This document shows, piece after piece, positions 14,138 to 23,056 of a DNA stretch of 35,028 nucleotides. The translations under genes and the position numbers were made by a program. Under the pieces are notes generated by a model that was not told the DNA's origin, ran no database searches, and saw only the letters and a program-made list of their open reading frames with translations. Each line of letters opens with the position of its first letter. Position 1 is the stretch's first letter. This DNA comes from Dehalococcoidia bacterium (lineage in GTDB: Bacteria > Chloroflexota > Dehalococcoidia > UBA2247 > RBG-13-53-26): contig JAUCPZ010000311.1 of the NCBI GenBank assembly GCA_030372995.1, positions 1 through 35,028 on the forward strand. Direction: 5' to 3'.

Positions 14138-16159
14138 CTATCTAATCTTGAAGACCGAGACGGACCTCTCCAATTCCTCGGACATGTCGGTCAGGGACTG
14201 AGCAGCCGCCAGCGTCTCTTCGACCTGCGCCGACATCTCCTCTACCGAGGCCGAGACCTCCTGTGCCGCGGCGCTGTTGTCCTCCGCTATGGTGGCCGAA
14301 TTGGCCACAGAAGAGGAAACAGACCTCGAGCTCTCGTGCATTTGCTCGGTAGCGGCCGCATTCTGCTCAATGACTCGATTGATCCGGTCAATGGCCGCGA
14401 CCATTTCGCTGCTGAAAGCGTGCAGCTGCTTGGCGGCGCTTGATATGCGCTCAACCTGCTTGCCAACGGCCTCCGATCTCTCGAGGATGGCGTCCAGCGA
14501 GTTGCCCGCATCGGCGGCCAGCGCGTAGCCGGTCTCGACATCCTTGCTGCCCTGCTGCATGGCGCTTATGGCTTCCCTGAGGCTGGCCTGTATACCACTT
14601 ACCAGGGAGGCAATCTCCTTGGTAGCCATGGACGAGCGCTCCGCGAGCTTCCTGACCTCATCGGCTACGACAGCGAAGCCTCTTCCTTGCTCTCCGGCGC
14701 GGGCAGCCTCAATAGCGGCGTTCAGGGCGAGGAGGTTAGTTTGAGCCGCGATATCGTCGATGGTGGCCACGATCTTGCCGATCTCCTGAGACCGCCCGCC
14801 GAGGTCGCTGACTTTTGCGGATACAAGGTCCATGGCCCTCTTTATCTTGACCATGCCTTCCACCGTCTCATGGGTCTTGCGCGCACCTTCGGCCGCTGAC
14901 TTGGCGGTGATCCCCCACGACTCAGCGCCAGCCTCGGCGTTGGCCGAAACCTCCGCAATAGCGACCGATACCTCCTTGACGATGTGGGTAGCCTCTTCCA
15001 CTCCTTTGGCCTGGACCTGGGCGCCGGCGGCAATCTGGTTGATTGCTTCAGTCAGTTGCTCCATGGCCTGCGCCGTGCGCTGCAGGGAGCTTGACTGCTC
15101 GCTGGCTCCCCTGGCAACGCTCTGGATGGTGGCTGTGATCTGCTGGGTGGCCTGCGCCGTCTGTTCTGAGGCTTTGGTCAGTTGCTTGCTGGCCTCGGCC
15201 ACGTTCGCCGCTGCCGCAGCCGTCTTCCCGATCAGTTCGCGCTGCCTGGCAATGAGCCGCGCATGCGCGTGTCCCAGGATATCTTTCTCAGACCTGGGTT
15301 TGGTCTCCACGGTCAGGTCACCGTCGGCGACCCTGCTCGTCGCCTCCGCCATGTCCTTCATATACTCAATAACCTTCGAGTAGGCCGCAGCCAGGTCGCC
15401 CACCTCGTCGTTCGCCTTGACCTCTATCTTCTGGTCGACGTCGCCTATGGCCAGCGCTTCAGAAGTCTTCACTAGGGAAGCAAGAGGTTTGGCCACGGTG
15501 TTCCGGGTAATGAACCAGGACAGGAACAGGCTGGCGAAGCAGATGCCGCCCAGTGTCATACCGAGGACGTCCCTCCACGACCTGTATTCGGCGATAAGGG
15601 CGCCCTTGTCTACCCCCCTGCTTCCTACGACCCAACCCCAGGGCTCGAAGGACTTGACGTAGGCCATGTTGGTAACCACGCGGCCTCCGTCGTTCCAGCG
15701 GTAGGTATAGGCACCCTCTCCCTGGTTCTGTGCTATTGCTGCAAAGTCTCGGTACACGAAGTTGCCGTCCGCGTCGGTCACGTCGGCCACGTTTCTGTTC
15801 ACCAAACCGGGATTCTCGGCATCCACCAGCAGCACGGGGCCTAGGTCGCTGATCCAGAAGCAAGCGTCCCCGTGTCCGGTGTCCCATCTCAAACCGCCTA
15901 TTGCCACCAGCGCGTAGGCCTTGGCCTGGTCTTCCGGCATAAGCCCGGACTGCTGCATCTGGTACACTTGGGCGATGGCGCCCCAGGCCAACTCTACGGC
16001 GTTCTGCGTGCGGGCCTGAGCGTCTTGCACCTTGTCCGCCTGGAACTTGGGTAGTGCCCAGTAGCACCACCAGCAGGCGAAGGCAGTGATGACGAGCAGG
16101 AACACCGCCAGCATCTTAAGGAGGATGTTGAACCTGAACCGTCTGTGTCCTATCTTCAT
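14138..16159 (-). CDS. Methyl-accepting chemotaxis protein with a single Cache sensor
   Basis: A 673-residue transmembrane receptor. Helix 1 spans about residues 11-35. An extracytoplasmic single-Cache (sCache_2-like) domain follows (about 40-185), with [17 protein letters not shown] and [22 protein letters not shown]. Helix 2 is at about 196-218, HAMP repeats at about 219-300, and the signalling domain contains the hairpin tip [20 protein letters not shown] followed by VRKLAERS. sCache_2 domains often sense small organic acids, but the ligand here is unknown. The ATG at 16159 with AGGGGGAG (16175-16168) gives a normal KxxxRRFRF cytoplasmic start. No che genes or CheR-binding tail are seen in the window. 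Confidence 0.93.
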   Translation of the reverse strand: MKIGHRRFRFNILLKMLAVFLLVITAFACWWCYWALPKFQADKVQDAQARTQNAVELAWGAIAQVYQMQQSGLMPEDQAKAYALVAIGGLRWDTGHGDACFWISDLGPVLLVDAENPGLVNRNVADVTDADGNFVYRDFAAIAQNQGEGAYTYRWNDGGRVVTNMAYVKSFEPWGWVVGSRGVDKGALIAEYRSWRDVLGMTLGGICFASLFLSWFITRNTVAKPLASLVKTSEALAIGDVDQKIEVKANDEVGDLAAAYSKVIEYMKDMAEATSRVADGDLTVETKPRSEKDILGHAHARLIARQRELIGKTAAAAANVAEASKQLTKASEQTAQATQQITATIQSVARGASEQSSSLQRTAQAMEQLTEAINQIAAGAQVQAKGVEEATHIVKEVSVAIAEVSANAEAGAESWGITAKSAAEGARKTHETVEGMVKIKRAMDLVSAKVSDLGGRSQEIGKIVATIDDIAAQTNLLALNAAIEAARAGEQGRGFAVVADEVRKLAERSSMATKEIASLVSGIQASLREAISAMQQGSKDVETGYALAADAGNSLDAILERSEAVGKQVERISSAAKQLHAFSSEMVAAIDRINRVIEQNAAATEQMHESSRSVSSSVANSATIAEDNSAAAQEVSASVEEMSAQVEETLAAAQSLTDMSEELERSVSVFKIR

Positions 16160-16585
16160 GACCTGCACTCCCCCTTTCGCTGCCTGGCGAGAATCCGACC
16201 GTGTGCCTCTTGAATGGCTGCAAGAGGCACGACCCGGCGCCGGCAACCCGCTACATCCAATCTTCCTGTAAACATACGTGACGCTGCCTATGCGGTCCTA
16301 CCGCAGTCTAGATCGCCGGAGTCACGCTGCAGTCTCAACCGTTTTCCTCAGGCTATCAGAATCCTCTCAATGGAATGGCCGCAGGTCACCCGGGCGTCAG
16401 ACGGCATGCGTGCCGTTCTTGGGGTTGGCCGTCTGGAGAAGCGCTTCGTCTGGAAGCCACGCGCCTCGCGCATGTGTTGGTGCGGACGCATATGCCTGGC
16501 CGCCTCGCGGCCATGGAACCCGGCCTGGGCCTTCTGGTGCTGGCGGCAACGGCGACTGAGAGCCTGAGGAGGGGCAAGTGCTGGC
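16160..16585. other. Non-coding region with a leader hairpin for the chemotaxis gene
   Basis: The 426 bases between the receptor start and the end of the next minus-strand gene hold no convincing gene. GTGCCTCTT (16203-16211) and AAGAGGCAC (16222-16230) form a perfect 9-base-pair hairpin about 45 bases before the receptor start. Next to it is the palindrome CCGGCGCCGG (16234-16243). No clear promoter was identified. Confidence 0.5.
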
Positions 16586-17416
16586 TCAACCCAAGAGGAC
16601 GGCCCCGATCCGCCCCATGTCCGCGAGACATTGGCTCCAGGTCTTTCCGTTGGACATGCCGCCGTCCACCACCAGGTTCGCGCCGTTCACAAAGGCCGAT
16701 TCGTCGCTCGCCAGCCAGAGCACAGCTCTGGCGATGTCTTCCGGCAGGCATGCCCGGCGGAGGGGCTGGAAGGAGGCGAAGTGCTCCTTCACCTGCGGCA
16801 GCCTTTGGATGTAGGCTTCCCTGGTCATGCCGGCTGCCTTCTGAAACGCGCCGGTGACGACAAAACCGGGCGAGATGCAGTTGACTCTGACATTGCATAC
16901 GCCCAGCTCCATGGCGGCCGTGCGGGTCAGCTGGATGATGCCGGCCTTGGCGACGGAATAGCTGTGGTCCGAGTCGCCGGTCCGGAACCCGGCCACGCTG
17001 GCGGTGTTGATGATGCTCCCTGAGCCTTGAGCTTTCATGATGGGAGCGGCGTACTTGATGCCGATGAACGCGGCCCGCAGCATGAGGGCAATCGTCTGGT
17101 CGAAGGCCTCCACCGGGATGTCCTGGATGGGCGCAAACATGCCGGCCCCGCCAGCGTTGTTGTGAAGACAGTCGATCCGGCCGAACTCCCGGACCGCTAG
17201 GTCAATCGCCGCCTTGACCTGAGCCTCCTGAGTGACATCGGTGTGGAGATACAGAGCATTGCCGCCCCACTCGCGGACGACGGAGCGACCTCTTTCGTCA
17301 TCAATGTCGGCGGCAACAACGCGTGCGCCCTCCTGAACGAAGAGCCTGCCTGTCGCCTCGCCGATGCCGTCGGCAGCCCCTGTGATAACCGCGACTTTCC
17401 CGTCCATTCTGCCCAT
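16586..17416 (-). CDS. Short-chain dehydrogenase/reductase (classical SDR)
   Basis: A 276-residue NAD(P)-dependent oxidoreductase. The Rossmann motif is ITGAADGIGEATG, followed by acidic ADIDDERG after beta-2 (suggesting NAD preference), the structural NNAGG, and the catalytic serine/tyrosine/lysine in INTASVAGF and SYSVAKAG. The start ATG at 17416 has AAGGGGG upstream and begins shortly before the KVAVITG strand; an earlier start at 17455 would add 13 residues. Substrate is unknown: classical SDRs act on many alcohols and ketones. Confidence 0.88.
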   Translation of the reverse strand: MGRMDGKVAVITGAADGIGEATGRLFVQEGARVVAADIDDERGRSVVREWGGNALYLHTDVTQEAQVKAAIDLAVREFGRIDCLHNNAGGAGMFAPIQDIPVEAFDQTIALMLRAAFIGIKYAAPIMKAQGSGSIINTASVAGFRTGDSDHSYSVAKAGIIQLTRTAAMELGVCNVRVNCISPGFVVTGAFQKAAGMTREAYIQRLPQVKEHFASFQPLRRACLPEDIARAVLWLASDESAFVNGANLVVDGGMSNGKTWSQCLADMGRIGAVLLG

Positions 17417-17742
17417 TCTGTTTCCCCCTTGAGTGCTGCCAGGTTGGCAGATCATGCTTGTCCCCGGGCGTCAGAGGCCGCCGTATCGTCTGTGGACCCG
17501 GTCCGGGGTGTGATGAGGCGTATGCTATCCCCACAGGGAGGTCTTGTATGTCGGGCAAACCCTGACAATTGCGAAGGGCCAGGTTGGAGTGCGGGCGACG
17601 TGACACATCCGTAAGCGGCACAATGGTTGGAGAGACACGGATGTGACACCGGCGGTGCATACTGGTCGCGGTGTTTCCGCCGTCTTGATAGCAGGGTTGT
17701 GAGCAAGGGGACGGCAAAGCGAAATAGTTCCTGGGGAGATCC
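17417..17742. other. Non-coding region with a long-spaced inverted repeat
   Basis: No gene was recognised in 326 bases. CACATCCGT (17604-17612) and ACGGATGTG (17637-17645) are perfect 9-base arms with a 24-base spacer; both arms adjoin TGACAC-like sequence (GTGACACATCC and GATGTGACACC). It precedes the small cysteine-rich gene and pilT and might be an operator or a hairpin in their leader. Confidence 0.4.
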
Positions 17743-17967
17743 ATGCCTGCTGGTCTTGATGACCGTGACTACGCATACCGGGGCCACTACCCCGCCTGCA
17801 CCTGCGCGGCATGCTGCCGCAAACGGGCAGAGAGAGCGGCGGAGGACTGGTGTGACAGGCATAACAGACCAAGGTCGCCGGCTGGCTGTCAGACGTGCCT
17901 TGTCGAAAACAGAAGCCGTGGGACGGTGGGACGTTTCGCTTGGTGGCGGCACCACAGAATCGGCTGA
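17743..17967 (+). CDS. Small cysteine- and histidine-rich protein, function unknown
   Basis: A 74-residue basic protein. PACTCAACCRKRAERAAEDW, then CDRHN and GCQTC, give seven cysteines with nearby histidines, typical of a small zinc-binding fold. The ATG has GGGGAG six bases before it. A second open frame overlaps it (17627-17986), but that frame lacks family-like composition and a ribosome site. It ends 15 bases before pilT and is probably co-transcribed. No family was recognised. Confidence 0.5.
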   Translation: MPAGLDDRDYAYRGHYPACTCAACCRKRAERAAEDWCDRHNRPRSPAGCQTCLVENRSRGTVGRFAWWRHHRIG

Positions 17968-17982
17968 GAGGGAGGGAGTAGC

Positions 17983-19116
17983 ATGATGGACCTGGATGAG
18001 CTATTGAAACTGATGGTGGAGAAGGGGGCCTCGGACCTGCACCTGACCATTCCCAGCCCGCCTGTCCTGCGCATCGACGGGGCCCTCGTGCCCATAGCGG
18101 ACATGCCGCCGCTCGAGTCCACCGACATGACGAAGCTGTTCAAGCAGGCCACGACGACCAAGCAGAGGACGGCTTTCAAGAAGGAGAAGGAACTCGACTT
18201 TGCCTACAGCCTGGAGGGCGTGGCCCGTTTCCGCGTCAACGCCCTCTATCAAAGAGGTTCGGTAAGCCTCGCTTTCCGCCGGGTACTGGTTGATATTCCG
18301 TCAATCGATGGGCTGGGGTTGCCTCCGATTCTGAAACAGGTCATCCTGAAACCCCGAGGCCTGATCCTGGTAACGGGACCGGCCAACAGCGGTAAGTCGA
18401 CTACGCTGGCGGCCATGCTCAGGCACCTGAATGAGAATGCTACCAAGAACGTCATCACGATCGAGGATCCGGTTGAATACCTTCATCCCAACAACAAGTG
18501 CATCATCCGCCAGCGGGATCTGGGGGACGATACGCTGTCCTTCCACGCAGCGCTGGTACACGCCCTGCGGCATGACCCGGACGTAGTCATCATCGGCGAG
18601 ATGCGCGATCTCGACACGATCAGCACTGCCATGACGGCGGCGGAGACCGGCCACCTGGTGCTGGGCACGCTGCACACCGTCGATGCCGCGCAATCCATCG
18701 ACCGCGTGATTGACATGTACCCGTACGGCCAGCAACAGCAGGTGCGCCTTCAGCTTTCCCAGGTGATTGAGGCGGTGGTGTCTCAGACACTCCTGCCCCG
18801 GACTGGGGGGGGGCGGGTGGCTGCGGTGGAAATCATGCTGGCCAACAACGTCATCCGCCGTCTCATCCGCGACCACAAGATATTCGAGATACCCCCCAAT
18901 ATCGAGATGGGCAGCCGGGAAGGCATGCAGACGCTCGACATGGCCATGGCCGATCTGGTGAAGAAGGGCGTTGTCTCCGAAGAAGCTGCCATGGCGAAGA
19001 GCAGCAATCCGGCCAGGCTGAACGAGCTCTTGTACAAGGCATCGGCGGTGAACAAGGATGCCGGCCTCGCGGGCATCCCGCGGGATCCCTTCGCAGGGCG
19101 TGGAGTGCGGGGCTAA
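17983..19116 (+). CDS. pilT: PilT-like type IV pilus retraction/twitching ATPase
   Basis: A 377-residue hexameric secretion ATPase of the PilT/GspE family. The N-terminal domain begins MDLDELLKLMVEKGASDLHL. Walker A is GPANSGKS (residues 132-139), where the usual GPTGSGKS has A-N. Asp box ITIEDPVEYLH, Walker B VIIGEMRD and His box TAAETGHLVLGTLHT follow. Helix C-terminal LNELLY is typical of PilT. GGAGGGAG precedes the ATG. No pilB, pilC, pilM or pilin genes are in the window, so it is an orphan here. The C-terminus is slightly longer than usual. Confidence 0.93.
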   Translation: MMDLDELLKLMVEKGASDLHLTIPSPPVLRIDGALVPIADMPPLESTDMTKLFKQATTTKQRTAFKKEKELDFAYSLEGVARFRVNALYQRGSVSLAFRRVLVDIPSIDGLGLPPILKQVILKPRGLILVTGPANSGKSTTLAAMLRHLNENATKNVITIEDPVEYLHPNNKCIIRQRDLGDDTLSFHAALVHALRHDPDVVIIGEMRDLDTISTAMTAAETGHLVLGTLHTVDAAQSIDRVIDMYPYGQQQQVRLQLSQVIEAVVSQTLLPRTGGGRVAAVEIMLANNVIRRLIRDHKIFEIPPNIEMGSREGMQTLDMAMADLVKKGVVSEEAAMAKSSNPARLNELLYKASAVNKDAGLAGIPRDPFAGRGVRG

Positions 19117-19162
19117 GGCCCTATACCCGAGGCACCGTTCTGCTCTTCTGGCTGCTTCAGCA

Positions 19163-19930
19163 CTACTTCGGCGGGAAGCGGACAGCGCCGTCGAGCCGTA
19201 TGGTCTCCCCGTTGAAGAACGGATTCTCCACGATCTGCTGCACCAGCATGGCGAACTCGTCTGGCCGCCCGAAGCGCCTGGGGAAAGGTATGTGCTGAAT
19301 GATGCCATCCTTCATCGGCTGGGGCATGAGGGCCGTGAGCGGGGTGTCGAACGTCCCCGGCGCGATGGTGCAGCAGCGGATGCCGCTGCGGGCTAGGTCC
19401 CTGGCAATGGCGAGCGTCATGCCCACGACTGCGGCCTTGGATGCAGCGTAGGCCACCTGCCCCATCTGCGGCTCGAAGGCCGCCACGGACGCCGTGTTGA
19501 TGATCACACCGCGTTCACCATCCTCGTTGGGCTGGTTGTTCTGCATGTGAAACGCGGCCCAGCGGACGCAGTCAAACGTGCCAATTAGGTTCAGGTCGAC
19601 GATCTTCTTGAAAGCGTCCAAGTCGTGTGGACCCTGTTTGTCCACGGTCTTCCCCACCCATCCGCTGCCGGCGCAGTTCACCAGAATGTGAATTTCGCCG
19701 AAGGTCTTGATGGCCAGGTCCACCCCGTCTTTCACCGTGTCAGTCTTGGTGACATCGACTTCCGCGAAACCAGCCCTGGCCCCGAGTTGCTTACAGAGTG
19801 CCTCCCCGTTCTGGCGGTTGAAGTCGGCGATCATGACATTGGCGCCGGCGCCGCGAAGGCGCCGCGTGGTGGCTTCACCCAGCCCACTGGCTCCTCCGGT
19901 GATGAAGGCGGTCTTGCCCTTAACGTCCAT
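19163..19930 (-). CDS. HSD10-type short-chain dehydrogenase (3-hydroxyacyl-CoA dehydrogenase type II-like)
   Basis: A 255-residue SDR whose sequence follows the HSD17B10 family closely: FITGGASGLGEATTRRL, ILVNCAGSG, GVIINTASVAAFEPQMGQVA, YAASKAAVVGMTLAIARDLA, IRCCTIAPGTFDTPL and ENPFFNGETIRLDGAVR. In that family the enzymes oxidise short or branched 3-hydroxyacyl-CoA esters, so a role in fatty- or amino-acid breakdown is plausible. Catalytic serine, tyrosine and lysine are present. GGGAGG precedes the ATG. It is convergent with pilT. Exact substrate is inferred. Confidence 0.87.
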   Translation of the reverse strand: MDVKGKTAFITGGASGLGEATTRRLRGAGANVMIADFNRQNGEALCKQLGARAGFAEVDVTKTDTVKDGVDLAIKTFGEIHILVNCAGSGWVGKTVDKQGPHDLDAFKKIVDLNLIGTFDCVRWAAFHMQNNQPNEDGERGVIINTASVAAFEPQMGQVAYAASKAAVVGMTLAIARDLARSGIRCCTIAPGTFDTPLTALMPQPMKDGIIQHIPFPRRFGRPDEFAMLVQQIVENPFFNGETIRLDGAVRFPPK

Positions 19931-19961
19931 TTCGATCCTCCCGCGTATTGAAGATAGGGTG

Positions 19962-19980
19962 TACAGAATATGATACTGTA
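19962..19980 (-). promoter_or_regulatory. Palindromic operator candidate before the HSD10-type gene
   Basis: TACAGAATATGATACTGTA is a 19-base imperfect palindrome of form TACAG-N-AT-N3-AT-N-CTGTA. It lies 32 bases before the start codon, and its AT-rich centre could overlap a -10 element on the minus strand. Confidence 0.4.
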
Positions 19981-20033
19981 TTCGGGCGGTTGAGGGATAG
20001 GCAGGGATGCGTCGCAGATGAGCAGATCTGGGT

Positions 20034-21344
20034 TCAACGCGGGTCTCGGCCCACTATCGATTTCCTCCAACGGTACCTCTCAATAGTGAACCCCTCCGGA
20101 GCGCAAGGTGAGAGCGAAGGGTTCTGGAAGAGAGGCTCCTCTTCGATCGGGTACGGGGAAGCCTTCCTGGCTGCTTCCCAGAGAGCCGTCCGAGGGATAG
20201 GAGAATACTCCGAGAGGTACGGCCTGGCTCCGGCTTCCTTGACCTTCCTCATCGATTCCTCGACCTCCTCCCTGCTCTGGCCCGGCAGCCCAGCCATCAG
20301 ATACACTCCGATCTCGTGACTCTCGTACCCAGCGCTCCGCAGAGCAGAGACCGCATGAACCAGTTCCTCGCAGGATGCCTTGTTGTCGATGGTACGCTCA
20401 CTGCCCGACGTGGCGGTCTCCAGCCCCAGCCTGATCGTCTTGAACCCCGACTGCCTCAGGCGCCCGGCGACCTCGGTGTTGATCTCTCGCAGGTGCAAGC
20501 CGTTCGGGCAATGGAACCGCACATCCAGGCGGCTCCGGCAGACCTGGTCCATGAGAGGGATGAAGTGCGAAGACGCCGACGTGAGCAGGGCGTCATCGTA
20601 GAAGGCGATGTCCTTCAGGCCCAGCGTCCGGTTCATCCACAGGATGTCTTGGAAGCACGCTTCAACGCTCTTCTGCCGGAAACGCGGTGCCAGCAAGTGA
20701 GAGGCGCAGTACGTGCAGTCGAACGGGCAGCCTTCGGAAGTGGTGAAGACGCCATAGCGCGGCGCGGCCAGCAGGTCAATCGCAGGGTGGCAGTCGATGA
20801 CAGGGTCTTCGTCGCCTGTCACCGGCAGCGGCATGTACTGAGCCAGCAGCCGGAACAGGTCAGCGGATGCGGGGCCATGGTGGACATGATCAGCCCCAGA
20901 GAACCGTGCGGCATGGTCAGGGCAGAGCGTCGCGTAGACGCCGCCCAGGATGATCGGAGGGCCAGGGAGCTTGTGGCGCACGAGTTGAATGGCACGGAAG
21001 GCTCCCGGGTACCAGTAGGTCATCCTAGCCGTGACCAGTACTGCATCGAACCCGCGTGTAGAGTCCAGTTGCCGCAGGAATTCCTCCTCGGAGATGCCGT
21101 ACCGACTGTATCTCCTCGGGATGCCCTGCAGGATCTTGGGCTTGGGGATCTCCTGCTTGCGGAAGTGGCCGGTGCCGAACCTCTTGCCGTCGCTGGGGCC
21201 CACGCAGTCTATGAGAGCGACGTCTATCCCCTTCCGCCGCAGGCTCTCGCCGATGTGTAGCAGCCCTAGGGGCTTGGCCCAGAAGTCGAACGCCGCGAAG
21301 TCGTAAATCCAGGGATTGATGAGAAGCACGCGGGGCGCTGCCAT
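20034..21344 (-). CDS. B12-binding-domain radical SAM protein
   Basis: A 436-residue protein with an N-terminal cobalamin-binding-like Rossmann domain (VLLINPWIYD...LGLLHIGESLRRKG, ending near GPPIILGGVYATLCPDHAA) and a radical SAM barrel with cluster motif CPFDCTYC (C206, C210, C213). Later come FYDDALLTS, LGLETATSGSERTIDNK and YLMAGLPGQSREEVEESM, all characteristic of this superfamily. The ATG at 21344 has GGAGG ten bases before; an earlier GTG (21365) is possible. Members methylate unreactive carbons or modify lipids and cofactors; the product is unknown. A TAGAAT-type -10 (21412-21407) lies upstream on the minus strand. Confidence 0.87.
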   Translation of the reverse strand: MAAPRVLLINPWIYDFAAFDFWAKPLGLLHIGESLRRKGIDVALIDCVGPSDGKRFGTGHFRKQEIPKPKILQGIPRRYSRYGISEEEFLRQLDSTRGFDAVLVTARMTYWYPGAFRAIQLVRHKLPGPPIILGGVYATLCPDHAARFSGADHVHHGPASADLFRLLAQYMPLPVTGDEDPVIDCHPAIDLLAAPRYGVFTTSEGCPFDCTYCASHLLAPRFRQKSVEACFQDILWMNRTLGLKDIAFYDDALLTSASSHFIPLMDQVCRSRLDVRFHCPNGLHLREINTEVAGRLRQSGFKTIRLGLETATSGSERTIDNKASCEELVHAVSALRSAGYESHEIGVYLMAGLPGQSREEVEESMRKVKEAGARPYLSEYSPIPRTALWEAARKASPYPIEEEPLFQNPSLSPCAPEGFTIERYRWRKSIVGRDPR

Positions 21345-21606
21345 ACGTGGGTTACCTCCGGTCACATGGCTCCGTCAGGAAGGAGTGCACAAGCGCTCTA
21401 TTTGCGATTCTATCATGCTCGGTTCTGCAAGAGGCGAGGTGCTCAAGCCCGGTTATGACACGGACATACTGCCGCGGGCGCTTCCGCTGGTTATGTGCGC
21501 TTGTGAAAGGGGCGCGGCGCCGGTGGATATGATCAGGCGGCAGGCGTTTGACCGTGTGCATCAGCCTGTTGTACAGTCAGACCATCTCGGCCAAGGAGGG
21601 ACGGAC

Positions 21607-21918
21607 ATGGCGTGGTACGAGTACCTGGCCTACTTTGCGGCTGGCGCTCTCCTGGTTAATGGCGTGCCACACTTCGTAAACGGCATATCGGGCAGGCGCT
21701 TCCAAAGCCCGTTTGCTTCGCCGCCGGGCGTCGGCGAGTCACCACCGTGGGTGAATGTCCTTTGGGGCTTGGCGAACTTCGCCGGGGGCTTTGCGCTTAT
21801 CTTTGGGGTGGGCTATTTCCGCTTCGAGCTGAACCGTTCTGTCCTGATGGTGGGGTTGGGTGCTCTAGTGGCGTCAGTCTTCCTGGCCATCTACTTCGGG
21901 CGCGTTCGCAAGGGCTGA
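21607..21918 (+). CDS. Small membrane protein, function unknown
   Basis: A 103-residue protein with three predicted membrane segments (about residues 4-22, 47-67 and 74-97) separated by short loops, including PHFVNGISGRRFQSPFASPP. The ATG at 21607 has AAGGAGGG (21593-21600) six bases before, decisive against earlier starts in the same frame. A weak promoter (TTGACC 21548-21553 with TACAGT 21572-21577) precedes it. No family was recognised with certainty. Confidence 0.72.
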   Translation: MAWYEYLAYFAAGALLVNGVPHFVNGISGRRFQSPFASPPGVGESPPWVNVLWGLANFAGGFALIFGVGYFRFELNRSVLMVGLGALVASVFLAIYFGRVRKG

Positions 21919-21991
21919 CGGGTTGCGGGCGTAGCCGCGGAACCGGATAGAGCAACGAGACTGCTCGGGCAACATGCAGGAAGGGTGAATC

Positions 21992-22672
21992 ATGGACGTC
22001 GTTGAAGTCATTCGGCAGAGGAAGAGCATTCGCGCGTTCAGGCCGGACCCGGTGCCGCGCGAGGTGTTGAGCGAGATAGTGGAGCTGGCGCTGCGCGCTC
22101 CCTCGTGGGCCAACACCCAGCCGTGGGAACTGGCCGTCGTTGCCGGCGCCAAGCTTGAGGCGATCAAGGAGGCGCTCTCGAAGCCCGATGGGGCGGGATC
22201 GCTGCCCGATTTCCCCGGGCCTGAGGAGTTCCCTGAGCCATACAAGGTGCGTTTCCAGAACCTCGCCGCTGGGATGAGCGAGGCAGCCAAGAAGGGGCGG
22301 CGTGGCAAGCAGGTCGGCGAGTGGTATCTGCAATGGCCCAGGCTCTACGGTGCTCCGGCGGTCATCTATATCCTTATCGACCGGTCCTTCTGTGAGCAGC
22401 GCAGCGGCCTGAACGTCTATGCAGTGTTCGACTGCGGGCTGCTGGCCCAGAACATCATGCTGCTGGCTGCTGACCGCGGACTGGGGACGATCGTCCAGGC
22501 GCAGGCAGTGCATAGTCCCAATGTAGTGCGGCGGATACTCGGCATCCCTGATTCCAAGATGATCCTCGTGGGCATGGCCATCGGGTACCCGGACTGGGAC
22601 CATCCCATCAACCAGTTCCGCTCTGATCGAGAGCCGGCGGAGCGCGTGGTTGAGTGGTACGGGTTTGATTAG
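21992..22672 (+). CDS. Nitroreductase-family flavoprotein
   Basis: A 226-residue FMN-dependent oxidoreductase. The N-terminal signature VIRQRKSIRAFRPDPVPREV is followed by ALRAPSWANTQPWELAVV (FMN contacts), and a later NIMLLAADRGLGT and GIPDSKMILVGMAIGYPD. These enzymes reduce nitro compounds, quinones or other electrophiles with NAD(P)H; some relatives dehalogenate, which cannot be judged here. GGAAGGGTG precedes the ATG. A short hairpin (22702-22709 with 22714-22721, one mismatch) after the stop may end its transcript. Confidence 0.9.
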   Translation: MDVVEVIRQRKSIRAFRPDPVPREVLSEIVELALRAPSWANTQPWELAVVAGAKLEAIKEALSKPDGAGSLPDFPGPEEFPEPYKVRFQNLAAGMSEAAKKGRRGKQVGEWYLQWPRLYGAPAVIYILIDRSFCEQRSGLNVYAVFDCGLLAQNIMLLAADRGLGTIVQAQAVHSPNVVRRILGIPDSKMILVGMAIGYPDWDHPINQFRSDREPAERVVEWYGFD

Positions 22673-22778
22673 GATGCTCTCACGCCAACAGCCGCGCATG
22701 TGGTGCCTGAGACCAGACACCGGCCTATGCCGCTTTGAACCTCTCATCTCGCTGAGCGGTGGGCGATGCATTTCACAA

Positions 22779-22807
22779 TTGTAAAGCGTCTTGTGATGGG
22801 ATATACT
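22779..22807 (+). promoter_or_regulatory. Promoter of the zinc ribbon/comF/glyA run
   Basis: TTGTAA (22779-22784), 17 bases, TATACT (22802-22807). The palindrome ACAATTGT overlaps the -35 and is an operator candidate. Confidence 0.6.
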
Positions 22808-22837
22808 ATTCGTTGACTACTCGTGGGAGGTGGTTTT

Positions 22838-23050
22838 GTGGAGCAGTTCAGTATGCCCAAGTGCCAGAAGTGCAATGCTGGCGATTTGGTGCCCCTTTCT
22901 GATTTCGGCAGTCAGGGCGCGCCAATTCACTATAAGGCATGGGTATGCACTAACCCCAATTGCGGCTTCAACCTCAAAATCAGGAACGGTGACGTCTACA
23001 TCAACGAGCCGGTCATCAGCGGCGCGATGCATAACTCGCGGGTGCGCTAG
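22838..23050 (+). CDS. Small zinc-ribbon protein, function unknown
   Basis: A 70-residue protein with CQKC and CTNPNC pairs (residues about 9-12 and 37-42) forming a zinc ribbon. The GTG at 22838 has GGGAGGT six bases upstream. An in-frame ATG ten codons... downstream at 22853 would start at MPKCQKC and keep both cysteine pairs. Its stop is six bases before the comF start, so the pair is probably co-transcribed. Small ribbons of this kind have no assigned function. Confidence 0.7.
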   Translation: MEQFSMPKCQKCNAGDLVPLSDFGSQGAPIHYKAWVCTNPNCGFNLKIRNGDVYINEPVISGAMHNSRVR

Positions 23051-23056
23051 ACGATC

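Noticed and set aside
16231-16320. Resemblance of the chemoreceptor leader (minus strand) to the 3' part of a cyclic-di-GMP riboswitch
   Set aside because: Only a short GTAGCGGGTTGCCG-like segment matches. The conserved upstream aptamer parts are missing.
17627-17986. 119-codon plus-strand frame overlapping the small cysteine-rich gene
   Set aside because: It lacks a ribosome-binding site and recognisable composition. The overlapping 17743 frame has a good site and clustered cysteines.
18301-19308. 335-codon minus-strand open frame opposite pilT
   Set aside because: It mirrors pilT codons, has histidine- and arginine-rich composition and no family features.
20316-21260. Plus-strand frame of about 314 codons opposite the radical SAM gene
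   Set aside because: The minus strand encodes a complete B12-binding radical SAM protein with its cluster motif.
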